NCBI GenBank assembly: GCA_024688685.1
Contig: JAILDX010000004.1
Coordinates: 1-64,000 of the forward strand
DNA: 64,000 nucleotides
From: Saccharofermentans sp.
GTDB taxonomy: Bacteria > Bacillota > Clostridia > Saccharofermentanales > Saccharofermentanaceae
Direction of reading: 5' to 3'
Part shown: positions 15,980 to 25,602 of the stretch, piece after piece
How positions within the stretch are numbered: the stretch's first letter is position 1
Layout: each line of letters starts with the position of its first letter
Notes under the pieces: generated by a model
Database searches by the model: none
What the model saw: the letters and a program-made list of their open reading frames with translations, nothing else
What the model was told of the DNA's origin: nothing
Translations under genes and position numbers: made by a program

Positions 15980-17611
15980 TCTCTGATCGCCTGTACCGGA
16001 AAGCAGTCTGGCAACCTCGTCAACCTTTCCTTCACTGTCGAGTTTAGTTACATTAGTCTCAGTAGATGACTCATACATACTCTTCGTCAGGAGATAGTTG
16101 TTATCCGCAGCTGCGCATATCTGAGATGTGTGCGAGACACATAACACCTGATGCATCTTCGCTATGGATGAGAGCTTGACTGCGATGGCAGCGGAAGCTT
16201 TTCCTGATACGCCCATATCGATCTCATCAAAGATCAGTGTCGGAGTCCTGTCACATCTGCTGAGGATATTCTTGACCGCCAGCATGATGCGCGACGCCTC
16301 ACCCCCTGAGACTATCGATGATAACGGCTTCAGTTCCTGACCCGGATTTGCGCTGAACATAAATCTGATATCGTCAATGCCGTGAGACGAGAAAAATCTG
16401 TCCTTCGGCCTTCTTGTAAACTCAACACTGAAACGGGCCTGCGGCATCTCGAGATCCGCCAGTTCGCTGACTATCTCCTTCTCAAGCTTTGCCGCTTTCT
16501 CCTTAAGGAGCGACGAAAGGTCTTCCGCAGACTTCAGCAGACGTTCCTCCATCTCGTGACGTTCCTTTTTCAAGATTACGAGAGTTCTCTTATTATCTTC
16601 AAATGAGTCGAGTTCTGTAACGGCATCGTCCTTAAACTTAAGTATCTCTTCGATATTCGAACCGTATTTGGACTTGAGCTCATAGATCTTGCCTATCTTG
16701 CGGTTTATCTCCTCTTCCTCAGAGGGATCGAAATCCATTTCGCGGACTATCACACTGAGGTCATCCCTGATCGCTTCAAGATCCAGGAGCGCCGATGATG
16801 TTCTTTTTGCAATATCTTCCAGTCTTTCATCATCTTTCTTTACCTTCTCGATATCCGAAAAGATCCGTCCCATATCCGACAGAACACCCTCTTCATTGAG
16901 AAGTTCATAAGCTTCATTTACAGAAGATGAAATCTCACCAAGCTTACTGATCCTGCGTTTTTTATTGAGGAGTTCCTCTTCCTCACCCGGCTTAAGTTCA
17001 GCTTCATCTATCTCATTTACTGCAAACTCAAGGTATTCCCTTCTCTTGGCAAGCATCTCGGGAGACTGGGAAAGGTTTCTTATCTTAAGAACTGTCTCTT
17101 TATAACTCCTGAGATTGGAACTGTACTGTTCGAGACAAGGTGCAATATCATCACCGCCATAGCTTAAGAGAAGGTCTACATTACTTCCTTCATCAAAGAT
17201 GACTTGCGTATCGTTCTGTCCGTGGATGTCAATAAGAAATGATGACAGCTGCCTAAGCATCGCAAGAACCACTGTCTTGCCGTTTATCCTGGCGATACTC
17301 TTCCCGTCTGTGGATATCTTGCGGCTTACGATAAGCATTCCGTCTTCGGGTTCAATGTCTATCTCCTTCAGGAAAGCCGAAAGTCCCTCAGAAGGACTGC
17401 TGACATCAAATATCGCTTCAACGTATGCGAAACCGCTTCCCGTGCGGATAACACCTCTGCTCGCCTTGTCCCCCATGATTAGACCAAGCGCATCAACAAG
17501 AAGGCTCTTACCTGCGCCTGTCTCACCTGTAATGACGTTTAATCCTTCAGAAGGTTCAAAGACGGCCCTTGAAATGACCGCAAAATCAGTTAGTTCAAGT
17601 CTTGTCAGCAT
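15926..17611 (-). CDS. recN: DNA repair protein RecN
   Basis: SMC-like ATPase acting early at DNA double-strand breaks, 561 residues. Walker A is GETGAGKS (29-36), a central coiled-coil region follows, and the C-terminal head has the ABC signature IVSGGEASR and Walker B FDEIDMGVSG. It is last in the efp-to-recN string; its start overlaps the end of argR by 7 nt, with GGGG upstream of the ATG. The C-terminus (about 18 codons) is antisense to the end of the neighbouring pseudouridine synthase gene. I saw no LexA box directly upstream, as expected for an operon member. Confidence 0.93.
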   Translation of the reverse strand: MLTRLELTDFAVISRAVFEPSEGLNVITGETGAGKSLLVDALGLIMGDKASRGVIRTGSGFAYVEAIFDVSSPSEGLSAFLKEIDIEPEDGMLIVSRKISTDGKSIARINGKTVVLAMLRQLSSFLIDIHGQNDTQVIFDEGSNVDLLLSYGGDDIAPCLEQYSSNLRSYKETVLKIRNLSQSPEMLAKRREYLEFAVNEIDEAELKPGEEEELLNKKRRISKLGEISSSVNEAYELLNEEGVLSDMGRIFSDIEKVKKDDERLEDIAKRTSSALLDLEAIRDDLSVIVREMDFDPSEEEEINRKIGKIYELKSKYGSNIEEILKFKDDAVTELDSFEDNKRTLVILKKERHEMEERLLKSAEDLSSLLKEKAAKLEKEIVSELADLEMPQARFSVEFTRRPKDRFFSSHGIDDIRFMFSANPGQELKPLSSIVSGGEASRIMLAVKNILSRCDRTPTLIFDEIDMGVSGKASAAIAVKLSSIAKMHQVLCVSHTSQICAAADNNYLLTKSMYESSTETNVTKLDSEGKVDEVARLLSGTGDQRSKDLAKSMIEQFGRRPD

Positions 17612-18078
17612 TCCCCGACCCCAATTACAAGATCGTTCAGAGTAGTGACAAGAGCCTGGGATTCATCGATCCCGGGAGTTGCAACAAATACGGTATCATC
17701 GCCCGCGATGGTTCCTATGATATCGTTAAGATGCATCGAATCAAGTGCTGAGGCTGCTGCCTGAGCCATTCCTGGGAGTGTCTTGATGACAACTATATTC
17801 ATTGCTGACTCAATAGTCCTTACTGAATTTGAAAAAACTGCAAGAAGCCTTCCCGGAGCAGAATCACCGGTCCTGTCGAGAACCGCATACTTTGTACTCT
17901 TATTCGGAAGAGTTACCTTTATGATGCCAAGATCCTTAATATCACGGGATACAGTCGCCTGAGTCGTATTAAAGCCTGCTGACTTAACAAGCGAGGTAAG
18001 TTCTTCCTGAGTTGAAATATCCTTCTCCCTGATCAGCTTGAGCATCATTTCCTGACGAGAATTCTTAGCCGTTTTCAT
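17605..18078 (-). CDS. argR: Arginine repressor ArgR
   Basis: Hexameric arginine-responsive regulator, 157 residues. The N-terminal winged helix contains TQATVSRDIKDLG (about 37-49). The C-terminal oligomerisation and arginine-binding domain carries the GDDTVFVA box. Linkage to nadK and recN is the standard Bacillota arrangement; it overlaps nadK by 14 nt and recN by 7 nt. GAGAGG upstream of the ATG is a good ribosome-binding site. No arginine biosynthesis gene is in this window, so its targets lie elsewhere. Confidence 0.93.
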   Translation of the reverse strand: MKTAKNSRQEMMLKLIREKDISTQEELTSLVKSAGFNTTQATVSRDIKDLGIIKVTLPNKSTKYAVLDRTGDSAPGRLLAVFSNSVRTIESAMNIVVIKTLPGMAQAAASALDSMHLNDIIGTIAGDDTVFVATPGIDESQALVTTLNDLVIGVGEC

Positions 18079-18940
18079 AGAATGTACCTCTCTGATTGAT
18101 CTTCCGTCTCACATCGCTAAAGAAACTGTCAGGGCCGATACTGATCGTCTTAACAGGTTTATCATTGAGCCTGATAACTATTCTGTCATAAGGTTCGATA
18201 TCAACAAACTCTCTTCCGTCAGGACAGATGATCGGCTGTGTCTCAACGTCTTCGACTATTATTTCGATAGTACTCTCAGGTCCCACAACAAGACTGTACG
18301 TATGAAGCGTATGAGCACAGACGGAAGTAATGATCATATCTTTCATATCAGGCATAAGAAGAGGTCCGCCTGATGCAAGATTATAAGCAGTCGAACCTGT
18401 AGCCGTGGATATTACAAGACCATCACCATAGAACCGCTCAACTACCTGTCCGTCTATCTTAAGAAGGAGCTTGGTAATATGAGGTTTTGCACCACGGCAG
18501 ATAAAGCAGTCATTCAGACATATATCGGAGCCCTTACGAATTCCGTCTTTATTGAATACTTCAACATAAAGCTGGCTGCGCTTGATTATCCTGTAGTCAC
18601 CTGAAATTATGCGTTCCAGAGAACTCTCTATCGCATCAGCGGAAATCTGCGTAAGGAAACCGATACTTCCCTTGTTGATACCGATAAACTCAGTATCCAG
18701 TTCCCTGTTCTCAGAGATCATCGCAAGGAACGTTCCGTCTCCGCCTATCGAAACCATGACATCAGGTTTTGCATATTCAAACTCTTCAAACGAGATAAGT
18801 CCATCTTCATTCGGGATCTCTGATTCAAGTTCAGGAAGAAGTACAGGCACTGCACCAAGCTTAATAACAGCCTTGATGGCAGTCAGTGCGCATTCAAAAT
18901 CCTTATCTCTGTTCCTGTTTATGTGTAGCCCGATCTTCAT
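18065..18940 (-). CDS. nadK: NAD kinase
   Basis: Phosphorylates NAD to NADP; 291 residues. The diagnostic GGDGTFL motif is at 66-72, and the second conserved box TGSTAYNLASGGP lies in the middle. It sits between dxs and argR; tlyA, often found between dxs and nadK, is missing. The 42-nt gap to dxs holds no Shine-Dalgarno but an extended -10 ends 6 nt before the ATG, so nadK may have its own leaderless transcript. Confidence 0.93.
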   Translation of the reverse strand: MKIGLHINRNRDKDFECALTAIKAVIKLGAVPVLLPELESEIPNEDGLISFEEFEYAKPDVMVSIGGDGTFLAMISENRELDTEFIGINKGSIGFLTQISADAIESSLERIISGDYRIIKRSQLYVEVFNKDGIRKGSDICLNDCFICRGAKPHITKLLLKIDGQVVERFYGDGLVISTATGSTAYNLASGGPLLMPDMKDMIITSVCAHTLHTYSLVVGPESTIEIIVEDVETQPIICPDGREFVDIEPYDRIVIRLNDKPVKTISIGPDSFFSDVRRKINQRGTFYENG

Positions 18941-18955
18941 ACGAATATTAAATCA
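18941..18955 (-). promoter_or_regulatory. Extended -10 abutting the nadK start (leaderless candidate)
   Basis: Minus strand: TGA at 18953-18955 directly followed by TTTAAT (18947-18952), i.e. an extended TGn-type -10, then 6 nt and ATG at 18940. No convincing -35 is seen at 16-18 nt, which an extended -10 can partly replace. No Shine-Dalgarno is present. Confidence 0.4.
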
Positions 18956-18982
18956 TTTTTCTGCATAAAAATACAGAACAAT

Positions 18983-20842
18983 TTAGAAAGAAACAATCTT
19001 ATTATAAATGCTCTTGGCATCGATGCCTGCAAGCTCGCGCTGTCTTTCTGCCGACGCAGCCCTTATCATGTCATCTTCAACAGCGATCGGTATAAACTCA
19101 TATTTATCCGTCTTCTTTGAGATTGCAGCACGGATGTTGTCACATGCTCCTCCAAGTGAGATCCCCTCTTCACATACAAATACGTTTTTACAGTTGCCGA
19201 TCATTGCAATGAGCTCATCAACCGGAACAGGCTTGATCATGGAAAGATTAATGTGTTTTCCAAAAAGGCCCGAACCTGCAAGATCATGGTATGCAGTCTC
19301 ACAGTTCTTACACATAACGCCGATTGATATAAGGCAGTAATCATTACCCTTCGAACCGACAAGATGAGGCTTTATGCATTCTGAAGGATCTTCATAAAGA
19401 GCTTCATCATAATCGGCACATCCTCTCGGATATCTGATGGAACACGGACCGTAGCATGAATTGATGCAGTACTCGAAAATATTTTGCATATCCTTGTAAT
19501 CACGAGGTGCAAACACTGTCATATTAGGCATCGAACACAGGACCGCCATATCACGGAGGCCGTTATGTGTATGACCGTCATTGCCGACAAATCCAGCTCT
19601 GTCTATCGCAAACACAACATGATTATTCATGAAGCAGCAGTCGTGAACGATCTCGTCATAAGCACGCTGAAGGAATGACGAATAAATTGCAACGACAGGA
19701 ACAAAACCGGATCTTGCAAGACCTGATGCCATTGTCACGCAATGCTCTTCAGCGATACCGCAGTCGAAAAATCTTGCGGGATACTTAGCCGCAAATTCGG
19801 AAAGACCGGTACCCATAGCCATGGCAGCACAAACAGCTACTATCCTGTCATTGATCTCCGCTTCGGGCATTATCATCTCAGTAAAAGCATTGGTAAAAGT
19901 CTTCTTATCTGAAGGAACAACACCCTTCTCGAGATCAAACGGTCCGACTCCGTGATAATCGGAAGGTTTATTCTCTGCAAATGAGTAACCCTTGCCTTTC
20001 TTTGTTATAACGTGGAGGAGAACCGGAGCTTCGATATCCTTGATTGCGTTAAGAGTCTCGATTATCTGCTCTGAATCATTGCCGTCAATCGGTCCGTAAT
20101 ATACAAGACCGAGATCCTCAAAAACAGAAGGTCTCTTACGGTATGTTATGAACCTGAACCAGTCTTTGATCGCAAGGATTATCTTTATAATGAGATTACC
20201 GATAAGAGGAACCTTTTTAAGGAAGGATTCCGTAGATTTCTTTGCAGCGATATATCCGCTCTTTGCTCTTATCTTGGAGAGATGATGCGACAGTCCTCCA
20301 ACGTTCTTATCGATACTCATCTCATTGTCATTAAGGATAACGATCATTCTCGTCTTGCTTATACCGAGATCATTTATTCCTTCAAAAGCCAGACCTCCGG
20401 TAAGCGCTCCGTCACCGATAACGGCAACAACATAGTCATCCTTACCCTTGAGATCTCTTGCTCTTGCCATGCCAAGTGCCGCCGAAACAGAAGTGCTTGC
20501 ATGACCTGTGTCAAAAGCATCATATTTACTCTCGGAGATCCTGGGGAAACCGGATATTCCGCCTTCCTGCCTCAATGTATCGAAATGGTCAAACCTTCCC
20601 GTCAGGAGCTTATATGAATATGCCTGATGACCGACATCAAAGACTATCTTGTCCTTCTCGGGATCAAACACTGTCATGAGAGCGATCGTAAGTTCAACAA
20701 CGCCGAGATTGCCGGCAAGATGTCCGCCATTGGCAGAGACTGTATTCAGGATCTTATCACGAAGCTCAGAGGCAAGAACCTTGCGGTCTGAAGGCGTCAA
20801 TTCCTTGATATTGAAATCATTTCCCAGGAACTTATAATCCAA
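18983..20842 (-). CDS. dxs: 1-deoxy-D-xylulose-5-phosphate synthase
   Basis: First enzyme of the MEP isoprenoid pathway, joining pyruvate and glyceraldehyde-3-phosphate with thiamine diphosphate. The 619-residue protein has GHASTSVSAALG, the thiamine-binding GDGALTGGLAFEG...N segment, and the transketolase-type catalytic box GIAEEHCVTMASGLA. The start is TTG at 20842, 8 nt after AGAGG; no ATG in frame is nearby. The ribosome-binding site lies within the last codons of ispA, so the two are tightly linked. It feeds ispA directly. Confidence 0.95.
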   Translation of the reverse strand: MDYKFLGNDFNIKELTPSDRKVLASELRDKILNTVSANGGHLAGNLGVVELTIALMTVFDPEKDKIVFDVGHQAYSYKLLTGRFDHFDTLRQEGGISGFPRISESKYDAFDTGHASTSVSAALGMARARDLKGKDDYVVAVIGDGALTGGLAFEGINDLGISKTRMIVILNDNEMSIDKNVGGLSHHLSKIRAKSGYIAAKKSTESFLKKVPLIGNLIIKIILAIKDWFRFITYRKRPSVFEDLGLVYYGPIDGNDSEQIIETLNAIKDIEAPVLLHVITKKGKGYSFAENKPSDYHGVGPFDLEKGVVPSDKKTFTNAFTEMIMPEAEINDRIVAVCAAMAMGTGLSEFAAKYPARFFDCGIAEEHCVTMASGLARSGFVPVVAIYSSFLQRAYDEIVHDCCFMNNHVVFAIDRAGFVGNDGHTHNGLRDMAVLCSMPNMTVFAPRDYKDMQNIFEYCINSCYGPCSIRYPRGCADYDEALYEDPSECIKPHLVGSKGNDYCLISIGVMCKNCETAYHDLAGSGLFGKHINLSMIKPVPVDELIAMIGNCKNVFVCEEGISLGGACDNIRAAISKKTDKYEFIPIAVEDDMIRAASAERQRELAGIDAKSIYNKIVSF

Positions 20843-20843
20843 C

Positions 20844-21734
20844 TCATGTACCTCTGTTTTTCAGATATTCAACGAAGTCAACATACTCATTAACATCATA
20901 ACCCTTATCTCTAAGATAAGACAAAACATCAAGAGCTTTGCCGATCTCTTCATCAAGCCTGCCGGATGCACCTTCAAAGCCAAGGAGTGTTACGAATGTT
21001 GATTTATTATCTCTCTCATCTTTACCTGTACTCTTGCCCAGTACCGAAGGATCGGAAATAACATCAAGGATGTCATCCCTGATCTGGAAAGCAAGACCGA
21101 CATGAGCCGCCAGCCTCTTCAAAGCATCACATATATCATCTTCGTTATCAGGGTCAAAGGAATCTGCCTTGAAAAGATAATAAGGTGTTACGATCGCACA
21201 CTCAATAAGAGCACCGGTCTTCTTTGCCTGCAGCTCATAAAGACGCTCGAGCGGTATCTTCATATCTTCAGACATGAGGTCCATGCTCTGTCCCCCGATC
21301 ATTCCGCTGATACCTGCAAGCTCAGCCATCCTTAAAGAAGCATAAGAATAAGAAGGCTTCTTATATGACATCTTAAGGAGTCTTTCCATCGCCGAATTGA
21401 GCAGCGTGTCACCGGCAAGTGTGGCAAATCCTTCACCAAACTTAATATGGCAAGTCGGAAGTCCGCGTCTTAAGTCGTCATTGTCCATACAGGGAAGGTC
21501 ATCGTGTATGAGAGAGTATGTGTGGATCATTTCGAGAGTGACCGCATAATACATTACATCATCAGGAATAGTGTCCTCTCCCGTGAGCAGCTTTGATGTC
21601 ATGAACATCATTCTGGGGCGCAGTCTCTTGCCTCCGGACAGAAGGCTGTACCTTGCCGCATCGATAACCGTATCTCCGCTGTTATCAGGAAAGACCTGTT
21701 CAAGATTCTTCTCTATTAATTCGCCGATATCCAT
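20844..21734 (-). CDS. ispA: Farnesyl/geranyl diphosphate synthase
   Basis: Short-chain polyprenyl diphosphate synthase, 296 residues. The first aspartate-rich motif is DDLPCMDND (78-86); the second is DDILD. The G-K-R-L-R-P box (LLSGGKRLRPRM) is typical of IspA. I chose the ATG at 21734, which has GGAG 7 nt upstream and follows the xseB stop by 1 nt; a start at 21779 would overlap xseB. The product supplies prenyl chains for undecaprenyl phosphate and quinones. Confidence 0.93.
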   Translation of the reverse strand: MDIGELIEKNLEQVFPDNSGDTVIDAARYSLLSGGKRLRPRMMFMTSKLLTGEDTIPDDVMYYAVTLEMIHTYSLIHDDLPCMDNDDLRRGLPTCHIKFGEGFATLAGDTLLNSAMERLLKMSYKKPSYSYASLRMAELAGISGMIGGQSMDLMSEDMKIPLERLYELQAKKTGALIECAIVTPYYLFKADSFDPDNEDDICDALKRLAAHVGLAFQIRDDILDVISDPSVLGKSTGKDERDNKSTFVTLLGFEGASGRLDEEIGKALDVLSYLRDKGYDVNEYVDFVEYLKNRGT

Positions 21735-21735
21735 A

Positions 21736-21969
21736 TTAAAACTCCGAAGGAGCCGTCTCTCCGTTTGCGGGGTTAACAAGTTCTATCTGCTGCTTAACCT
21801 CATTAAGTTTCTTATTGCAGAACTCAACAAGTGCAGTTCCGTATTTATAATACTTAAGCGAATCATCAAGAGTGCAGTTGCCTTCGCTCAGTTTCCTTAC
21901 TACGTTCTTTAATTCCTCAATTGCCTTCTCGTAAGACATATTCTCATCGAGCTTGATCATATCTTCCAT
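21736..21969 (-). CDS. xseB: Exodeoxyribonuclease VII small subunit
   Basis: 77-residue helical protein matching XseB: SYEKAIEELKNVVRKLSEGNCTLD (residues 13-36), followed by DSLKYYKYGTALVEFCNKKL (37-56). It binds the large subunit XseA to form the nuclease that degrades single-stranded DNA ends. It starts 12 nt after xseA with a GGAGG site, and ends 1 nt before ispA. Confidence 0.93.
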   Translation of the reverse strand: MEDMIKLDENMSYEKAIEELKNVVRKLSEGNCTLDDSLKYYKYGTALVEFCNKKLNEVKQQIELVNPANGETAPSEF

Positions 21970-21981
21970 AAAGGATCCTCC

Positions 21982-23184
21982 TTATTCTTTTTTATCTACA
22001 CTGTCAATCGTCGTTTTTGCTTTACCGTCTTCAAATACAATAATAACACTATCTCCGGGTTTAACCTTATCAACACTGTCGATTGCAGTACCATCCCCGG
22101 AACTGACAAACGAATATCCCCTCTTCAGAACGTTAACCGGATTCATTGAATCAAGCTTCTCCTGATATGTTTTAACGTTAGACATTTCAGTTATCAGTCT
22201 CTTGTCAACGATGGTCTTCATATTCAGCTCATAATTCTTTACGACCTGCAGCTGTGAATCAGCGAAGAAGAGCGGACTCATCAATGCTTTGTGATTGGCA
22301 TAGACTTCCAGCGCCTGTTTCTTCTGTGCAAGGAATTTGTCTATGCTCATGTCCAGAGACATTGCAGACTGGTTTACAAAATCGGAGAGATCATCATATC
22401 TGCCCATGACAAGTTCTGCCGCAGCAGTCGGAGTCGGCGCCCTCAGATCCGAAACATCATCACATATCGTTGTATCCGTCTCATGTCCGACAGCGGATAT
22501 AACCGGGATCTTCATATCGTAGATCCTTCTGGCCAGCCTCTCATCGTTAAAGGCAAACAGGTCATCAAAAGAACCGCCGCCTCTTGCAACAATAACGACA
22601 TCAATATCATTGCGGCTCTCGAAATAATCAAGTCCGCTGATCACTTCAGGAGGACAGTTTGCTCCCTGAACAGTCGCAGGATAAACGATGATATGAAAAT
22701 GAGGATTACGCCTCTTGAGAGTATCCATAATGTCGTGAATAACAGCACCGGTAGGAGATGTGACAATACCAATCTTACGGGGAAGAACGGGAATCGGTCT
22801 CTTATGTGAAGAATCAAACAGACCTTCCTTGCGCAGCTTCTCTTTGAGCTTAAGATACTGCTCATGAAGATTGCCTTCACCCTTCTTCTGGAGATAGCGG
22901 ATAATGAGTGAGAAACTTCCGTTTCCGGCATAATAACTGAATCCGCCGCGGAGGACAACCTTGTCGCCGACCTTCGGTTCTTCATCACAGACAGCAAGAA
23001 AGTTCCTGTACATAACGCACTGAACGACAGACCCCTCATCCTTTACGCTGAGGTAGGCATTGCCTCTGACGACCTTATAACTTGAAATCTCCCCTTCAAC
23101 CTGGAGGTCATTCAAAGAAGGCGTATTGCGGACGGTAGTATTGATAAAACCGACCAGATCTGTGACGTTATTGAATACAACCAT
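21982..23184 (-). CDS. xseA: Exodeoxyribonuclease VII large subunit
   Basis: 400-residue catalytic subunit. An N-terminal OB fold (about 1-100) precedes the nuclease domain with the hallmark VTSPTGAVIHDI, ARGGGSFDDLFAFNDE and SAVGHETDTTICD boxes, and a shorter C-terminal helical region. Located between nusB and xseB as in many Bacillota. The start is 5 nt after nusB without a clear ribosome-binding site, which suggests coupling. Confidence 0.95.
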   Translation of the reverse strand: MVVFNNVTDLVGFINTTVRNTPSLNDLQVEGEISSYKVVRGNAYLSVKDEGSVVQCVMYRNFLAVCDEEPKVGDKVVLRGGFSYYAGNGSFSLIIRYLQKKGEGNLHEQYLKLKEKLRKEGLFDSSHKRPIPVLPRKIGIVTSPTGAVIHDIMDTLKRRNPHFHIIVYPATVQGANCPPEVISGLDYFESRNDIDVVIVARGGGSFDDLFAFNDERLARRIYDMKIPVISAVGHETDTTICDDVSDLRAPTPTAAAELVMGRYDDLSDFVNQSAMSLDMSIDKFLAQKKQALEVYANHKALMSPLFFADSQLQVVKNYELNMKTIVDKRLITEMSNVKTYQEKLDSMNPVNVLKRGYSFVSSGDGTAIDSVDKVKPGDSVIIVFEDGKAKTTIDSVDKKE

Positions 23185-23189
23185 ATAGA

Positions 23190-23615
23190 TCAGAGACTCT
23201 TCTCGTAGCTGCTGAGAACACCATTGATGAAAGATGATGATTTGGAATCACTGTATTTTTTTGCAAGCTTGACAGCTTCGTTGATGGCAACAGAAGTGTG
23301 AACAGATTCAATGGAGCTGATCTCATAAACCGCCATCTCAAGGATGATCCTGTCAATCGAAGCAATCCTCTCAAGTCTCCATCCCTTGAGGAAAGGCTCA
23401 AAAGCCTTATCAAGCTCATCCGCATGATTGAGGACACCTGTTGTGAGTTCCTTAAAATAGTCAAAATCATTATCAAGGATCAGATCGTATTCTTCATTCT
23501 CTCTGAAATCCCTCAGAACATTCAGATAACTTCCTGATCTGAACTTGCTCTGATATATAAAGAGAAGCGCTGCTTCTCTCGTCTTTATCCTGCTCGCACC
23601 ATTCTCGTTACTCAT
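23190..23615 (-). CDS. nusB: Transcription antitermination factor NusB
   Basis: 141-residue all-helical RNA-binding protein that with NusE forms the antitermination complex on rRNA leaders. The opening KTREAALLFIYQ and the closing region VAINEAVKLAKKYSD...FINGVL are the two family signatures. GGGAGG precedes the ATG. Its first codons overlap the end of the small membrane gene upstream by 4 nt. Confidence 0.93.
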   Translation of the reverse strand: MSNENGASRIKTREAALLFIYQSKFRSGSYLNVLRDFRENEEYDLILDNDFDYFKELTTGVLNHADELDKAFEPFLKGWRLERIASIDRIILEMAVYEISSIESVHTSVAINEAVKLAKKYSDSKSSSFINGVLSSYEKSL

Positions 23616-23848
23616 CTGAACCTCCCCGGAGGCAGTATCCTGTCAAGGAACTTCTTGAATCTGCTGGAATCCGAGAAAAGGAAAGACCCTACAAAGAAGC
23701 CGATAAGCGTAAAAATAATAATGAATAAGGTCTTAAAGAATCCGAAAATACAGAGAAGCAGCGCAGTAACAAAAAACAGAAATGCAAAGATCGCTCCGGC
23801 CTTTGCATTACGCATCTTCTCAAAGATCTTAGAAAGGAGTCTTTCCAT
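23612..23848 (-). CDS. DUF2273-family small membrane protein
   Basis: 78 residues with two hydrophobic helices (about 18-37 and 39-57) and a basic C-terminus. Small proteins of this type accompany Asp23/AmaP alkaline-shock clusters. It sits between the amaP-like gene and nusB, 2 nt after the former and overlapping the latter by 4 nt. It probably belongs to the membrane envelope-stress complex; no catalytic residues are apparent. Confidence 0.8.
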   Translation of the reverse strand: MERLLSKIFEKMRNAKAGAIFAFLFFVTALLLCIFGFFKTLFIIIFTLIGFFVGSFLFSDSSRFKKFLDRILPPGRFR

Positions 23849-23850
23849 CT

Positions 23851-24405
23851 TTATCGTCCTTCAACCTTGGCAACAGCTTCTTCAACTCTCGCGACTCTTA
23901 CAGAAACGTTCTCTACAACGATACCTGTAAATCTCTCAATATCTTTTTTGATCTTCTCCTGCACCTTCGCCATAGAAGCAGGGATCTCAACATTTGAATA
24001 TAATACGCAGGAAATAGCGAGTCTTATCGCTCCGTCCTTGCCGGGCGAAACATGGCATCTTGCGCTCTTGATACCTACCTGTGCTGATTTTGCCGAATTA
24101 AGTGCAATACTCTCGATAGCATCAGAACCGATATCAACACTGCCGATCTCAGTCTTACGGAGTCTTGTCCTGTTAAGTCTTCCGTATGTGACAGAGTTAG
24201 TGATAACTATAACAGCAGAGATAAGGAAAAGGATCAGCACCGCAGCATACACATATTTGCTTACAGGGCCGTTAGCGATGGAAGAAAGCGGTGAAAGAAG
24301 ATCGGAAAATATACCGTCATCAACCAGTGCATAAAGCAGGATAACGGATAATAATGCGATCATAACCGAATAGATAAAAGTCAAGACCCTGACAAAAGAA
24401 TTCAT
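23851..24405 (-). CDS. amaP: AmaP-like alkaline shock membrane anchor protein
   Basis: 184 residues. Two N-terminal membrane helices (about 7-26 and 50-70) are followed by a cytosolic domain related to Asp23. AmaP in Staphylococcus tethers Asp23 to the membrane. The downstream DUF2273 gene and the upstream Asp23 gene confirm the cluster. GGGAG precedes the ATG. The symbol follows family membership. Confidence 0.82.
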   Translation of the reverse strand: MNSFVRVLTFIYSVMIALLSVILLYALVDDGIFSDLLSPLSSIANGPVSKYVYAAVLILFLISAVIVITNSVTYGRLNRTRLRKTEIGSVDIGSDAIESIALNSAKSAQVGIKSARCHVSPGKDGAIRLAISCVLYSNVEIPASMAKVQEKIKKDIERFTGIVVENVSVRVARVEEAVAKVEGR

Positions 24406-24422
24406 AACTGTCTCCCTTCGCT

Positions 24423-24941
24423 TTACTTAAACTTGAACCATGCTCCGCGGTTGTCATCATGCTCATCAGTACCTGAGCCCTGATCATCTCCCGCATTGTG
24501 TTTGGGACTTACATAGAATTTGCTGATATCTTCATTGTCGTGTACCTCCACGTGCTCATGCTCCGCAAAAAGAGAAGGATCCTCTTCAACACCGCAGACA
24601 TAAACATCAACTGAATCTACCTTAAGTCCCGTAAATCTCTCTACGTCGTTCTTGATCTTCTCCTGTATATCCCATGCGACCTCGGGAATTATCTTTCCGA
24701 ACCTGATAACGGGATAGACAGTAACCGAAACAGAACTGTTGTCCTGCTCATCAAAAACAACTCTGACACCCTTGCCTTCATGCACGACTCCGGCCTTCTC
24801 CTTGAGTGCCACAGCAAAAGAAGGCACCAATGATACAACTCCGTCAATCTGTAAGGCCGCTTCTGCAGCATACTGGGCTACAAAGCCCTGCGTCATCGAG
24901 CGGTCGCCCTTAATCGATTCCGTGCCGGAATTGTTATTCAT
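24423..24941 (-). CDS. Asp23/Gls24 family envelope stress protein
   Basis: 172 residues. The Asp23 core (about 19-130) includes VAQYAAEAALQIDGVVSL near the N-terminus and QEKIKNDVERFTGLKVDSVDVYV (split across residues 93-115), both typical. A ~50-residue acidic, histidine-rich tail (HEHVEVHDNED...DEHDD) is an unusual addition and could bind metal. An AAGGAG site precedes the ATG. It is second in the efp string. Confidence 0.88.
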   Translation of the reverse strand: MNNNSGTESIKGDRSMTQGFVAQYAAEAALQIDGVVSLVPSFAVALKEKAGVVHEGKGVRVVFDEQDNSSVSVTVYPVIRFGKIIPEVAWDIQEKIKNDVERFTGLKVDSVDVYVCGVEEDPSLFAEHEHVEVHDNEDISKFYVSPKHNAGDDQGSGTDEHDDNRGAWFKFK

Positions 24942-24977
24942 TGGTGCTCCTTAAACTACGCAAAATGCGTATTGTCT

Positions 24978-25535
24978 TTAAGCTCTTTCAAGATACTCGC
25001 CTGTTCTTGTATCAACTCTGATTATCTCATCCTGGTTGATAAAGAGAGGAACCTTAACTGTTGCGCCTGTCTCAAGTGTAGCGTACTTTGTAACATTTGT
25101 AGCTGTATCACCCTTAACACCGGGCTCACACTCGATGATCTTAAGCTCTACAGTGATAGGAAGCTCTACAGAGAATATCTCACCCTTGTATGAGAGGATC
25201 TTGCATATCATCTCTTCCTTGAGGAACTTGATCCCGTCGCCGATCTTGTCAGCAGCGATAGGTGTCTGATCGTATGTCTCCTGATCCATGAAGTAGTAAA
25301 GTTCGCCGTCGTTGTAGAGATACTGCATATCTCTTCTCTCGAGCTGAGCCTGCTCAAACTTCTCGTTGGGATTGAAGGATCTCTCAACAACAGAACCTGT
25401 CTTAACATTCTTATACTTTGTTCTTACGAAAGCCGCACCCTTGCCCGGCTTAACGTGCTGGAACTCAACTACCTGATAGACCTGACCGTCCATCTCAAAG
25501 CACATATTGTTCCTAAAATCACCTGCACTAATCAT
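24978..25535 (-). CDS. efp: Translation elongation factor P
   Basis: 185-residue EF-P that relieves ribosome stalling at proline runs. The three OB-type domains are intact; the loop [16 protein letters not shown] carries Lys32, the position modified in several bacteria. It is the first gene of the long minus-strand string to recN and has its own promoter and an AAAGGAG site 7 nt before the ATG. Confidence 0.96.
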   Translation of the reverse strand: MISAGDFRNNMCFEMDGQVYQVVEFQHVKPGKGAAFVRTKYKNVKTGSVVERSFNPNEKFEQAQLERRDMQYLYNDGELYYFMDQETYDQTPIAADKIGDGIKFLKEEMICKILSYKGEIFSVELPITVELKIIECEPGVKGDTATNVTKYATLETGATVKVPLFINQDEIIRVDTRTGEYLERA

Positions 25536-25567
25536 AAAAGTCTCCTTTAATAAATAATAACTGATTA

Positions 25568-25596
25568 ATTATACTTTAGAACGTAAATAACTGCAA
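25568..25596 (-). promoter_or_regulatory. efp operon promoter
   Basis: Minus strand: TTGCAG (25591-25596), 17 nt, TATAAT (25568-25573). It lies 33 nt before the efp ATG and probably drives the whole efp-to-recN string. Confidence 0.75.
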
Positions 25597-25602
25597 GGTC
25601 TC

